A DNA stretch of 5,950 nucleotides from Defluviicoccus sp. (GCA_028820945.1 JAPPHW010000292.1:1-5950), one strand, 5' to 3'. Positions 1 to 5,515 are shown, numbered from the stretch's first letter. Program-made: numbers and translations. Notes: generated by a model from the sequence alone, not told the origin.

Positions 1-949
1 GCACGTTCTTGTTGACCGAGGACGGGTCGATGTCGATGTGGATCTTCTTCGAGCCCGGCGAGAAATCGGCGAGCCTCCCGGTCACCCGGTCGTCGAACCG
101 GGCGCCGACATTGATCATCACGTCGCAGCCGTGCATCGCGAGGTTGGCCTCGTACATGCCGTGCATCCCGAGCATGCCGAGACATTGCGGATCCGACGCG
201 GGGAAGGCGCCGAGCCCCATCAGCGTCACCGTCGCGGGGTAGCCGGTCAGACGGACCAGCCGGGTCAGCCGCTTCGACGCCTCCGGCCCCGAATTGATCA
301 CCCCGCCGCCGACATAGAACAGCGGCCGCCTGGCGTTGGCCATCAATTCGACCGCCTCGGCGATGGCGCCGCCATCCGCCTTGGTGCCGGGCTGGTAGGA
401 GCGGTGGACGAAGTTCTCGGGCCCCGCATAGGCGCCCTTGCCCATCAGGATGTCCTTGGGGAGATCGATGACGACCGGGCCGGGCCGGCCGCTCCGGGCG
501 ACGTGGAACGCCTCGTGCATGACGCGCGGCAGCTGCTCCATCTCCTTGACGAGATAGTTGTGCTTGGTGCAGGGCCGCGTGATGCCGGTGGTGTCGGCTT
601 CCTGGAAGGCGTCGTTGCCGATCAGGTGGGTCGGCACCTGGCCGGTCAGGCAGACCACCGGGACGCTGTCCATCAGCGCGTCGGTCAGCCCGGTGACGGC
701 ATTGGTCGCCCCCGGGCCGGAGGTGACGAGGACGACGCCGACCTTGCCGGTCGAGCGCGCATAGCCCTCCGCCATGTGCACCGCGCCGCCCTCCTGGCGG
801 ACCAGCACATGGCGCAGCTCGTTCTGCGCGAAGATCGCGTCGTAGATCGGCAGCACCGCACCGCCCGGATAGCCGAATACCGTGTCGACGCCCTGGTCGA
901 CCAGGGCCTTCAGGACGATCTCGGAGCCGGTCATCTCTCGGCTGGCCAT
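1..949 (-). CDS. ilvB: Acetolactate synthase, large (catalytic) subunit; 3' part beyond the window
   Basis: Thiamine-diphosphate enzyme that condenses two pyruvates to acetolactate, or pyruvate with 2-oxobutyrate, the first common step of valine, leucine and isoleucine synthesis; cytoplasmic. The first 316 residues are visible; the family is usually about 570-600 aa, so the gene runs off the left edge. Visible signatures: FGYPGGAVLPIYDA (25-38), the catalytic Glu of VRQEGGAVHMAEGYAR at residue 53, the VTSGPGATN loop, then GRPGPVVIDLPKD, and the start of the FAD/central domain ending in IHIDIDPSSVNKNV. The ATG at 949 is preceded by AAGGAG (957-962) with 7 nt spacing, which fixes the start. It lies 116 nt downstream of miaA on the same strand, with a hairpin between them that may separate or attenuate transcription. 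ilvN would be expected next, outside the window. Identity is clear; the related catabolic and glyoxylate carboligase families are less likely given the motif set. Confidence 0.96.
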   Translation of the reverse strand, partial: MASREMTGSEIVLKALVDQGVDTVFGYPGGAVLPIYDAIFAQNELRHVLVRQEGGAVHMAEGYARSTGKVGVVLVTSGPGATNAVTGLTDALMDSVPVVCLTGQVPTHLIGNDAFQEADTTGITRPCTKHNYLVKEMEQLPRVMHEAFHVARSGRPGPVVIDLPKDILMGKGAYAGPENFVHRSYQPGTKADGGAIAEAVELMANARRPLFYVGGGVINSGPEASKRLTRLVRLTGYPATVTLMGLGAFPASDPQCLGMLGMHGMYEANLAMHGCDVMINVGARFDDRVTGRLADFSPGSKKIHIDIDPSSVNKNV

Positions 950-970
950 AACGCCACTCCTTCGCGGTTC

Positions 971-1000
971 GCCGGCGGGCGTGTCGCGGGGCGCGCCGGC
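971..1000 (-). repeat. Inverted repeat in the ilvB leader, just upstream of the ribosome binding site
   Basis: GCCGGCG (971-977) and CGCCGGC (994-1000) form a perfect 7-bp inverted repeat with a 16-nt loop. It lies between the T-run of the preceding hairpin and the AAGGAG of ilvB. Its GCCGG arm resembles an arm of the 1010-1027 hairpin, so the two could compete for pairing. The role is not known; in DNA this GC-rich, chance hairpins are common. Confidence 0.3.
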
Positions 1001-1027
1001 AAAACGAAACCGGCCCGTCGAGGCCGG
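1001..1027 (-). terminator. Hairpin plus T-rich tract between miaA and ilvB: terminator or attenuator
   Basis: On the minus strand a perfect 6-bp stem (CCGGCC 1027-1022 with GGCCGG 1015-1010, loop of 6) is followed at once by TTTCGTTTT (1009-1001). This is an intrinsic-terminator shape, with the T run broken by CG. It lies downstream of the miaA stop and upstream of ilvB. It could end miaA transcription, or act as a partial attenuator in the ilvB leader. No leader peptide rich in Ile, Val or Leu codons was seen upstream. Confidence 0.5.
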
Positions 1028-1065
1028 CTATGGGTCCCCCAGTGAGGGAGCGCAAAACTAATCGG

Positions 1066-2046
1066 TCATCGGGACAGGGTCAACCGAAAATCGCTAATAA
1101 ATGAAAAGATTTCGGGCAACAGACTTTCCGAATATTGCGCGTCGACGATGCGGTCCGGCGTCGACCGGTTGCGGAACCAGGTCATCTGCCGGCGGGCGTA
1201 GCGCCGCGTGTCGCGCTTCGCGGCGGCGACCGCCTCGTCGAGCGTGCGTTCCCCCCGGCAATGGGCGAGCAGGGGGGCGAGACCGACGGCCTTCATCATC
1301 GGCAGCTCCGGATCGAGGCCCATCGCATCCACCGCCCGCGCCTCCGCCAGCGCGCCGTCGGCCATCATCCGGTCGAAACGCGCGTCGCAGGCGGCGTAGA
1401 CCGCGTCGCGGTCCGGCATCAGCAGGAATTGCAGCGTTGCCCAGCCGTCCGGCGGAGCGGTCGTCTGGCGCGCGTGCCAGACGTGGAGCGGCTCGCCCGT
1501 CGCCTCCAGCACTTCCAGCGCGCGCAGGATGCGCTGCGGGTCGCTCGGCCGGATCGCCGCCGCGCCCTCCGGGTCGCGTTCGGAGAGCATCCCGTGCATC
1601 GCCGCGCCGCCGCGTTCGGCGAGCAGGGCGCGGAGCCGCCTCCGGATCGCGGGATCGGCCGCGGGCACGTCGGCGAGCCCCTCGGTCAGCGCCTGGAGGT
1701 AGAGCCCCGTCCCGCCGACGACGATGGCCGGTTTCCCCGCCGCGTGGGCGGCGTCGATCTCCCCGGCCGCGCGGCGGCGCCAGCGCCCGGCCGACCAGAT
1801 GTCGTCGGGCTCCGCGATGCCGAACAGACGATGCGGCGCCCGCGCGAGCGCGTCCGCGCCGGGCCGCGCGGTGAGGATCGAGAGCGCGGCGTAAAGCTGC
1901 ATCGAGTCCGCATTGATCACGACCCCGCCGAAGCGCTCGGCCAGCGCAACGGCGAGGGCCGACTTCCCGGCCGCCGTCGGCCCCCCGACGACGATCAGCG
2001 GCGCCCGGGCGGCCGAATTGGCGGCAGGGGCTGGGATCTTGGACAA
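1066..2046 (-). CDS. miaA: tRNA dimethylallyltransferase (tRNA A37 isopentenyltransferase)
   Basis: Transfers the dimethylallyl group to N6 of adenosine 37 in tRNAs that read UNN codons; cytoplasmic. From the proposed start the protein is 326 aa, within the usual range of 300-330. Motifs: P-loop GGPTAAGKS (21-29), NADSMQLY with the conserved Asp (45-52), VVGGTGLYLQAL (109-120), DPQRILRALEV mid-protein, MKAVGL, and near the C-terminus RRYARRQMTWFRN. The start is uncertain. The only in-frame ATG upstream (2193) would add 49 low-complexity Arg-rich residues and overlap the 61-aa gene by 124 nt. The next in-frame candidate is TTG at 2046, which gives an MSKIPAPAANSAARAP leader to the first beta strand, but has no clear ribosome binding site nearby. 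A GGAGG sits about 29 nt upstream, at the end of the 61-aa gene, so translational coupling is likely. No other in-frame ATG, GTG or TTG was found between them. Confidence 0.95.
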   Translation of the reverse strand: MSKIPAPAANSAARAPLIVVGGPTAAGKSALAVALAERFGGVVINADSMQLYAALSILTARPGADALARAPHRLFGIAEPDDIWSAGRWRRRAAGEIDAAHAAGKPAIVVGGTGLYLQALTEGLADVPAADPAIRRRLRALLAERGGAAMHGMLSERDPEGAAAIRPSDPQRILRALEVLEATGEPLHVWHARQTTAPPDGWATLQFLLMPDRDAVYAACDARFDRMMADGALAEARAVDAMGLDPELPMMKAVGLAPLLAHCRGERTLDEAVAAAKRDTRRYARRQMTWFRNRSTPDRIVDAQYSESLLPEIFSFISDFRLTLSR

Positions 2047-2069
2047 GCCGGACGGGACACGATTGACCG

Positions 2070-2255
2070 CTATCCCTCCGTGGCGGAAGGCGGTCCGAAG
2101 CGGCCGCGGAATTCGCCGCGAAGCTCGGACAACTCTCGAGCCAGATCGTCGATCCGTCCGTCCATCGCCCGCATGTCGCGATGCAGGTTCCAAAGGAACC
2201 CGATGGCGGCGAGGATACCCGCCAGATTGACGTATCCAAGGACTTCCGGAGCCAT
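2070..2255 (-). CDS. Small single-pass membrane protein of unknown function with a C-terminal heptad-like region (61 aa)
   Basis: I do not recognise a named family. It was shortened from a longer open frame that starts at 2306. The ATG at 2255 is preceded by GGGAGG with 6-7 nt spacing and lies just downstream of a promoter whose -10 would fall inside the longer version. Residues 7-23 (GYVNLAGILAAIGFLWN) form a hydrophobic segment, probably a membrane anchor. Residues 28-50 (MRAMDGRIDDLARELSELRG) are amphipathic and charged with heptad-like Leu/Ile spacing, suggesting a short coiled coil. The overall shape resembles small phage-type or XhlA-like membrane proteins, but this is only a resemblance. 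The stop at 2070 lies 24 nt before the proposed miaA start, so the two are probably co-transcribed. Confidence 0.7.
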   Translation of the reverse strand: MAPEVLGYVNLAGILAAIGFLWNLHRDMRAMDGRIDDLARELSELRGEFRGRFGPPSATEG

Positions 2256-2278
2256 TACCGACCTCCCACGGTCGCCTG

Positions 2279-2306
2279 AGTATATTGACTCAACGGTGCC
2301 GGGCAA
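2279..2306 (-). promoter_or_regulatory. Sigma70-type promoter for the 61-aa gene and miaA, with an inverted repeat over the -10
   Basis: On the minus strand TTGCCC (2306-2301; 4 of 6 to TTGACA) and TATACT (2284-2279; 5 of 6 to TATAAT) are 16 bp apart. The expected start is near 2272, followed by GGGAGG and the ATG at 2255. A perfect inverted repeat TGAGT (2277-2281) / ACTCA (2288-2292) overlaps the -10, so a repressor could bind there; five-base arms can also occur by chance. Position and spacing make this the most convincing promoter in the window. Confidence 0.6.
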
Positions 2307-2402
2307 GGGCGCAGGGATTCTCCCGCGACGTTACGCGAACCCACCGCCGGATGTGCTCCGGAAAGAGCCGGTCGGGCCCGGTGTCACAGCGGTGCTCAGG
2401 TG

Positions 2403-2539
2403 CCGCCCCCGGGTCGTCATGCCCGGACTTGTTCCGGGCATCCACGTTCCTCCGCCGCCTCGCCCGTTCCCGGCTCGCACCGCGATGCCGCTAGATGTGG
2501 ATGCCCGGAACAAGTCCGGGCATGACGACCCGGGGGCGG
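2403..2539. repeat. Paired palindromic intergenic repeat of the alphaproteobacterial 'MPGLVPGIH' type, 43-bp perfect arms
   Basis: The arm at 2403-2445 is repeated exactly in inverse orientation at 2497-2539, with 51 bp of unrelated sequence between (2446-2496). Each arm holds its own smaller palindrome, GCCCGGA CTTGT TCCGGGC (2421-2439 in the left arm). Shadow translation reads VVMPGLVPGIH one way and DARNKSGHDD the other, a pairing I recall as widespread in intergenic regions of Rhizobiales and Rhodospirillales genomes. It lies 31 nt past the stop of the Do protease gene, so in RNA the arms could form a long hairpin that protects or ends that transcript. No T-run follows, so it is not a classical terminator. 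Its mobility, if any, would depend on an enzyme encoded elsewhere. Confidence 0.9.
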
Positions 2540-2570
2540 TGTGCCGAATTCCGCGTCCCGGGCCGCGCCC

Positions 2571-4076
2571 TCACCCCTTCGCGATCTTGAGCGCGATGAA
2601 CCGCTGGCCGCCCTCGCGCTCGACCAGGAGGAGCAGCGTGTCCCGGTTCGACTTCCTGGCGCTCTCCACGGCCTCCTCGACCTGGTCGGGATCGGCGATG
2701 TCCGATTGCCGCGGCCCGATCTTGCGGACGATGTCGCCGGGACGGATCTGCTTCTCCGCCGCCGGGCTGCCCGGCTCGACCTTCGTGACGACGACGCCGG
2801 CCGCGTCGTCGGCCAGGTTGAACCGCTTGCGCAGATCCGGAGTGATCGCGGCGAGGTCGAGCCCGAGCGACTCCACCGTCGCGTCCTTCGGCCGTTCCGC
2901 GGGGGTTCGCGACGCGACCCGCGGCTCGTCCTCGGGGAACTCGCCGAGCGTGGCCTTGAGGGTCTTCTTCTCGCCCTTGCGCCAGACCACCACGTCGACC
3001 TCGCGTCCGACCGCGGTCTCGGCGACGATCCGGGGCAGGCTCCGCATCTCCCCGATGGGCTTTCCGTCGAAGCTGAGGATGACGTCGCCGACCTCGAGCT
3101 TCGCCCTGGCGGCCGGGCCGTCCTCGGACAGGTTGGTCACCAGCGCGCCCGACGCCGAGGGCAGGTCCAGACCCTGGGCGATCTCCTCGGTGACGGTCTG
3201 GATGCGCACGCCGAGATAGCCGCGCCGGGCGCGGCCGTATTTCAGCAGCTGGTCGACGATCGGCTTGGCCAGGTTCGAGGGGATCGCGAAACCGATGCCG
3301 ACGCTTCCCCCCGTCGGCGAGAAGATGGCGGTGTTGATGCCGATGACCTCGCCCGCGAGGTTGAACATCGGCCCACCCGAATTGCCGCGGTTGATCGAGG
3401 CGTCGGTCTGGATGAAGTCGTCGTAGGGGCCGGAGTTGATGTCGCGCTGGCGGGCCGACACGATGCCCGCGGTCACCGTGCCGCCGAGCCCGAACGGGTT
3501 GCCGATCGCGATCACCCAGTCGCCCACCCGCGAGCCGTCCGAATCGCCGAAGCCGAGCGCCTTCAGCCTTTTCTCGCCGGGATCGACGCGGAGCAGCGCG
3601 ATGTCGGTCTTGGCGTCGCGCCCGATCACCTTCGCCTCCAGCCGGGTCTTGTCCGACAGGATGACGGCGATCTTGTCGGCTTCGGCGATGACGTGGTTGT
3701 TGGTGACGATCACCCCGGACGCGTCGATGACGAAGCCGGAGCCGAGCGAGGTGACCCTTTGCCGCGGCATGGGGTTCTGTTGCTGGCGGTCGAAGAAATC
3801 GCGGAAGAAACGCTCGAAGGGCGATCCCGGCGGCAGACGGGGGATTTCCGGCCGGTTGCCGCTGTCCGGCCGCGCCGCCTGAGTGGTGGAGATGTTGACG
3901 ACCGACGGCAGCAGCCTGGCGGCGAGATCGGCGAAGCTCGCCGGCGGCGCCTTGGCGGCCGCCGGCAGCGCCCCGCCGAGAACCAACACGAGGGCGAGCG
4001 GCAGGACAGGCCCGACGCGGCATCGCGACATCCTCCGTCGTCCCGGGTTCATCGGTGTTCTGTCGCGCACGGTCAC
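2571..4076 (-). CDS. degP: Do-family periplasmic serine endopeptidase (DegP/DegQ/MucD-like)
   Basis: Trypsin-like protease and chaperone that degrades or holds misfolded envelope proteins in the periplasm. The chosen GTG start (4076) follows GAGGAGG (4083-4089) with 6 nt spacing and gives 501 aa; a longer frame to 4424 only adds sequence shadowing the upstream gene. The N-terminus has basic residues and a hydrophobic core (VGPVLPLALVLVLGGALPAAA, ends near residue 41), a clear Sec signal peptide. The catalytic triad is His128 (TNNHVI), Asp158 (KTDIALL) and Ser233 (RGNSGGP). Two PDZ domains follow, from GYLGV at 286 to about 380 and from about 400 to 495. Length and two PDZ domains match the family. 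ATG codons at 4052 and 4031 are alternatives but have weaker or badly spaced ribosome binding sites. DegP, DegQ and MucD cannot be told apart here. The gene starts 11 nt after the stop of the toxin-like gene, while in related bacteria it usually follows hflKC and DUF2065. Confidence 0.96.
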   Translation of the reverse strand: MTVRDRTPMNPGRRRMSRCRVGPVLPLALVLVLGGALPAAAKAPPASFADLAARLLPSVVNISTTQAARPDSGNRPEIPRLPPGSPFERFFRDFFDRQQQNPMPRQRVTSLGSGFVIDASGVIVTNNHVIAEADKIAVILSDKTRLEAKVIGRDAKTDIALLRVDPGEKRLKALGFGDSDGSRVGDWVIAIGNPFGLGGTVTAGIVSARQRDINSGPYDDFIQTDASINRGNSGGPMFNLAGEVIGINTAIFSPTGGSVGIGFAIPSNLAKPIVDQLLKYGRARRGYLGVRIQTVTEEIAQGLDLPSASGALVTNLSEDGPAARAKLEVGDVILSFDGKPIGEMRSLPRIVAETAVGREVDVVVWRKGEKKTLKATLGEFPEDEPRVASRTPAERPKDATVESLGLDLAAITPDLRKRFNLADDAAGVVVTKVEPGSPAAEKQIRPGDIVRKIGPRQSDIADPDQVEEAVESARKSNRDTLLLLVEREGGQRFIALKIAKG

Positions 4077-4082
4077 GGGATG

Positions 4083-4089
4083 CCTCCTC
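4083..4089 (-). promoter_or_regulatory. Strong ribosome binding site that decides the GTG start of degP
   Basis: GAGGAGG on the minus strand is 6 nt upstream of GTG 4076. It overlaps the TGA stop (4090-4088) of the upstream 137-aa gene, so ribosomes finishing that gene stop at the binding site for degP. This predicts translational coupling. Confidence 0.75.
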
Positions 4090-4501
4090 ATCGACTGTTT
4101 GTCGCTCGATGTGTTGTCGCTTCCTGGTCGCCCAGGAAGAATTTCATTGCCCAAGGCGCCGAATGGGGAGAGGCTGTCACGCCCTCGAGAACTCTTCGCA
4201 AAACCTCTTCGCGCAGAGGTTCCCGGATCGTGCCGACTTTCAACAGATGCGCCTCGGACCGTTGGCTCATCGTTGCGTAATGAACGCAACTTCGATGTCT
4301 GATAAACGGATGGTCTCCCACATCCAGAATACATGTGGCATCGAATTTCCGCCGAACCGTGATTACAGGGACATATAGCGCTTGGTTGCCAGCTTCGTTC
4401 CGGGGGTCGTTCAGTACTATGCACAAATGGCGATTGTCGGGATTTTGGTGGGTGCCGGGTAAGAGCAACGTTGAGCCCGTGGAGAGGGTTCTCTCATTCA
4501 T
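4088..4501 (-). CDS. Probable MazF/PemK-like toxin of a Panacea-type toxin-antitoxin pair (137 aa)
   Basis: Second gene of a two-gene module. The segment GSTLLLPGTHQNPDNRH / LCIVLNDPR / ALYVPVITVRR / CILDVGDHPFIRHRSCVHY (residues 9-75) follows the strand pattern of the SH3-like MazF/PemK barrel: an N-terminal strand, a loop, an '(V)VL-N' strand and a 'VPIT' strand. The usual G-x-E-Q-x-G-x-R-P loop is not recognisable, so the toxin assignment is inferred from fold pattern and context. Residues 95-110 look helical. The C-terminus is a low-confidence tail that contains FFLGDQEATTHRATNSR. The ATG at 4501 overlaps the antitoxin stop by 8 nt (ATGAATGA), typical of co-translated pairs. GC is clearly lower than in the flanking genes. 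The natural alternative is an uncharacterised partner of a DUF4065 protein with another activity. RNA cleavage is not shown. Confidence 0.6.
   Translation of the reverse strand: MNERTLSTGSTLLLPGTHQNPDNRHLCIVLNDPRNEAGNQALYVPVITVRRKFDATCILDVGDHPFIRHRSCVHYATMSQRSEAHLLKVGTIREPLREEVLRRVLEGVTASPHSAPWAMKFFLGDQEATTHRATNSR
4116..4133. repeat. 18-bp exact direct repeat, copy 1 (in the toxin 3' end)
   Basis: GTCGCTTCCTGGTCGCCC here matches 5890-5907 exactly and in the same orientation. Both copies are read in frame as GDQEAT: here in the toxin tail, and in hflC within the family's conserved GEGDQEA motif. The copy next to degP is therefore the one likely to have been copied or acquired. Confidence 0.7.
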
Positions 4502-5078
4502 TGTCTTCCAGGATACCCTCCAATATTACAAGTTCCGAAATGCCTTTCGCGATTTCCACGGCATCTTCCTCCCCGAGAGCATCGAAGATTTGCCGATAGG
4601 AGATTGGAATTCGAGCTTTGTCAGTTTCCGTGTATTCGGGGCAATTCTCATGCGTATAGTTTCTGATCTGAGAGGCGGTCATGCCTGAAAACTCTTGCCA
4701 GACATCATCCAGCACTTCCATCTCTGCATCGCTGACGTGGTCCAGGTCCTCTCTTTCCACCGATTTCACGGCGACGACGATGTTGCCGTTCCTCGCAATG
4801 TATTCGTCCCACAAACTCTCATGAATCACGCCGTCGATTCCGTTCAACGTGCTGGAACAAACGGGTCCGTGCGGAAGAGAATAGAACTCGTCGAAAAGCA
4901 TTGGATGGTGGTGCGCCGACAGGAATTGTCGTTCGGCAAGATAGATCAGCTTGATGAGTTTCAGTTTTTCTATGACGCCTCCGCTTCGGGTCGCGAAGTA
5001 GGCACAGATCTGCGCCGCCTTCCGGGAACGAAACCCGGCACAGGGCTGAGCCCAGGAGGGAGCCGTCAATGCCGCCAT
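4494..5078 (-). CDS. Panacea-domain (DUF4065, SocA-like) antitoxin-type protein (194 aa)
   Basis: The Panacea domain neutralises many unrelated toxins, and in Caulobacter SocA delivers the toxin SocB to the ClpXP protease; a similar role is inferred here. Visible signatures: a helical start AAQICAYFATRSGG (21-34), KLKLIKLIYLAERQFL (38-53), then HHHPMLFDEFYSLPHGPVCSSTLNGI (57-81) with the family's HGPV at 70-73. An acidic helical C-terminal half follows (DAEMEVLDDVWQEFSGMTA and beyond) and ends ILEDNE. The ATG at 5078 has AAGGA 8 nt upstream, supporting this start. The gene overlaps the next by 8 nt in the order antitoxin then toxin. GC near the 3' end is about 45 % (27 of 60 bases counted at 4501-4560), against roughly 65-70 % in the flanking genes, which suggests transfer. 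No DNA-binding domain is visible. The family call is firm; the partner specificity is not. Confidence 0.85.
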   Translation of the reverse strand: MAALTAPSWAQPCAGFRSRKAAQICAYFATRSGGVIEKLKLIKLIYLAERQFLSAHHHPMLFDEFYSLPHGPVCSSTLNGIDGVIHESLWDEYIARNGNIVVAVKSVEREDLDHVSDAEMEVLDDVWQEFSGMTASQIRNYTHENCPEYTETDKARIPISYRQIFDALGEEDAVEIAKGISELVILEGILEDNE

Positions 5079-5096
5079 GATTCGAATCCTTCAAGC

Positions 5097-5115
5097 CATC
5101 GCTTCGTTCGCGATG
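5097..5115 (-). repeat. Small hairpin just upstream of the Panacea gene's ribosome binding site
   Basis: CATCGC (5097-5102) and GCGATG (5110-5115) pair perfectly around a 7-nt loop, and a weaker CCGC/GCGG hairpin (5116-5130) follows next to it. Both lie in the 94 nt between the 51-aa ORF and the Panacea gene. They could influence its translation, or be incidental. Confidence 0.3.
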
Positions 5116-5172
5116 CCGCTTCGCTTGCGGTCAGGGGTCTATACAAGGGGTGGGTGGCCTGGAACCGGACGG

Positions 5173-5328
5173 CTAGACGCGAGCCGTCGCGGGTGGGTCC
5201 ATGGCGCCGCGATACCCGGCCCCGTTCGAAGCTGCCGGCATAACGTCGATGTCCACGGCATCTTCCAACTCGGCTTTGCTGGGCTGGCGACCGGCCGGGC
5301 ATCGGGCCTTCTCGCTCACCCCGTCCAT
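5173..5328 (-). CDS. Possible small protein upstream of the Panacea gene (51 aa)
   Basis: This short open frame starts MDGVSEKARC and ends DPPATARV. Its ATG at 5328 is preceded by GGGGAGG (5334-5340) with 5 nt spacing, one of the best ribosome binding sites in the window, and it lies downstream of the candidate island promoter. The middle, RQPSKAELEDAVDIDV (14-29), resembles the 'KxSKAExExxVxID' start of small alphaproteobacterial proteins of unknown function that I remember only loosely; the rest does not. It could be a real leader gene, a third component of the module, or a decayed gene. The stop leaves 94 nt before the Panacea ATG. Confidence 0.4.
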   Translation of the reverse strand: MDGVSEKARCPAGRQPSKAELEDAVDIDVMPAASNGAGYRGAMDPPATARV

Positions 5329-5400
5329 CGTAGCCTCCCCGTCGATCGCGGCAGCATGACCCTTCGGGCTAACGCAAACAACCTGTGAATTCCGGTAGCG

Positions 5401-5442
5401 AAATATATGGTTTCTTCAGCGATTAGCCCAAGACATATATTT
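5401..5442. promoter_or_regulatory. 9-bp inverted repeat flanking the candidate promoter: possible operator
   Basis: AAATATATG (5401-5409) and CATATATTT (5434-5442) are exact reverse complements with 24 bp between. One arm covers the -10 and the other sits just upstream of the -35; the centres are 33 bp apart, about three helical turns. This would suit a repressor that binds both arms on one face. The arms are AT-rich, so chance is possible. No obvious DNA-binding protein is encoded in the module. Confidence 0.4.
5402..5431 (-). promoter_or_regulatory. Candidate promoter of the toxin-antitoxin module
   Basis: On the minus strand TTGGGC (5431-5426, 3 of 6) and TATATT (5407-5402, 5 of 6) are 18 bp apart. 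The start would fall near 5395, leaving about 67 nt of leader before the 51-aa ORF. The region 5401-5460 has about 35 % GC against a GC-rich surround, which fits a promoter. The weak -35 lowers confidence. Confidence 0.4.
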
Positions 5443-5515
5443 TTCTTATTCGATACGGCCCACACCCAATCGGGTCAGACTTCCGGTTTCGACACGTCTC
5501 GATATGAAATTTTCC

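Larger units (their letters stand above)
4090..5515. other. AT-richer insert carrying a toxin-antitoxin-like module between DUF2065 and degP
   Basis: This block holds the 51-aa ORF, the Panacea gene, the toxin-like gene and a promoter region. It separates DUF2065 from the Do protease, which I recall as neighbours of hflKC in many alphaproteobacteria. Base composition drops sharply: by hand count 21 of 60 bases are G or C at 5401-5460. No integrase, transposase, terminal inverted repeats or tRNA was found, so the way it arrived is not visible. The exact ends are uncertain. Confidence 0.55.

Noticed and set aside
38..1045. Long plus-strand open frame of 335 aa
   Set aside because: It is antisense to ilvB; the composition is Arg/Asp/His-rich shadow sequence with no motif.
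1057..1068. Mini-ORF ATGACCGATTAG overlapping the miaA stop, as an ilvB leader peptide
   Set aside because: It encodes only Met-Thr-Asp and has no branched-chain codons.
1135..3219. Plus-strand open frame of 694 aa
   Set aside because: It runs antisense through miaA, the inverted repeat and degP; it is a GC-driven shadow.
2491..4023. Minus-strand open frame of 510 aa ending in VVMPGLVPGIHI
   Set aside because: It is the alternate frame of degP; its tail is just the translated palindromic repeat.
2541..4280. Plus-strand open frame of 579 aa
   Set aside because: It is antisense to degP and the toxin gene; no family features.
4335..5243. Plus-strand open frames of 117 and 182 aa
   Set aside because: They are antisense to the toxin and Panacea genes, which have family signatures on the other strand.
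5066..5302. Minus-strand 78-aa open frame upstream of the Panacea gene
   Set aside because: It overlaps both the 51-aa ORF and the Panacea start, lacks a good ribosome binding site and has no recognisable motif.
4090..5515. Integrase, transposase, CRISPR array or tRNA attachment site in the low-GC insert
   Set aside because: Both strands were read; no such gene, regular repeat array or tRNA-like fold was seen.
5491..5515. Terminator after DUF2065
   Set aside because: The local palindromes have stems of only 3-4 bp and no following T-run in the right direction.
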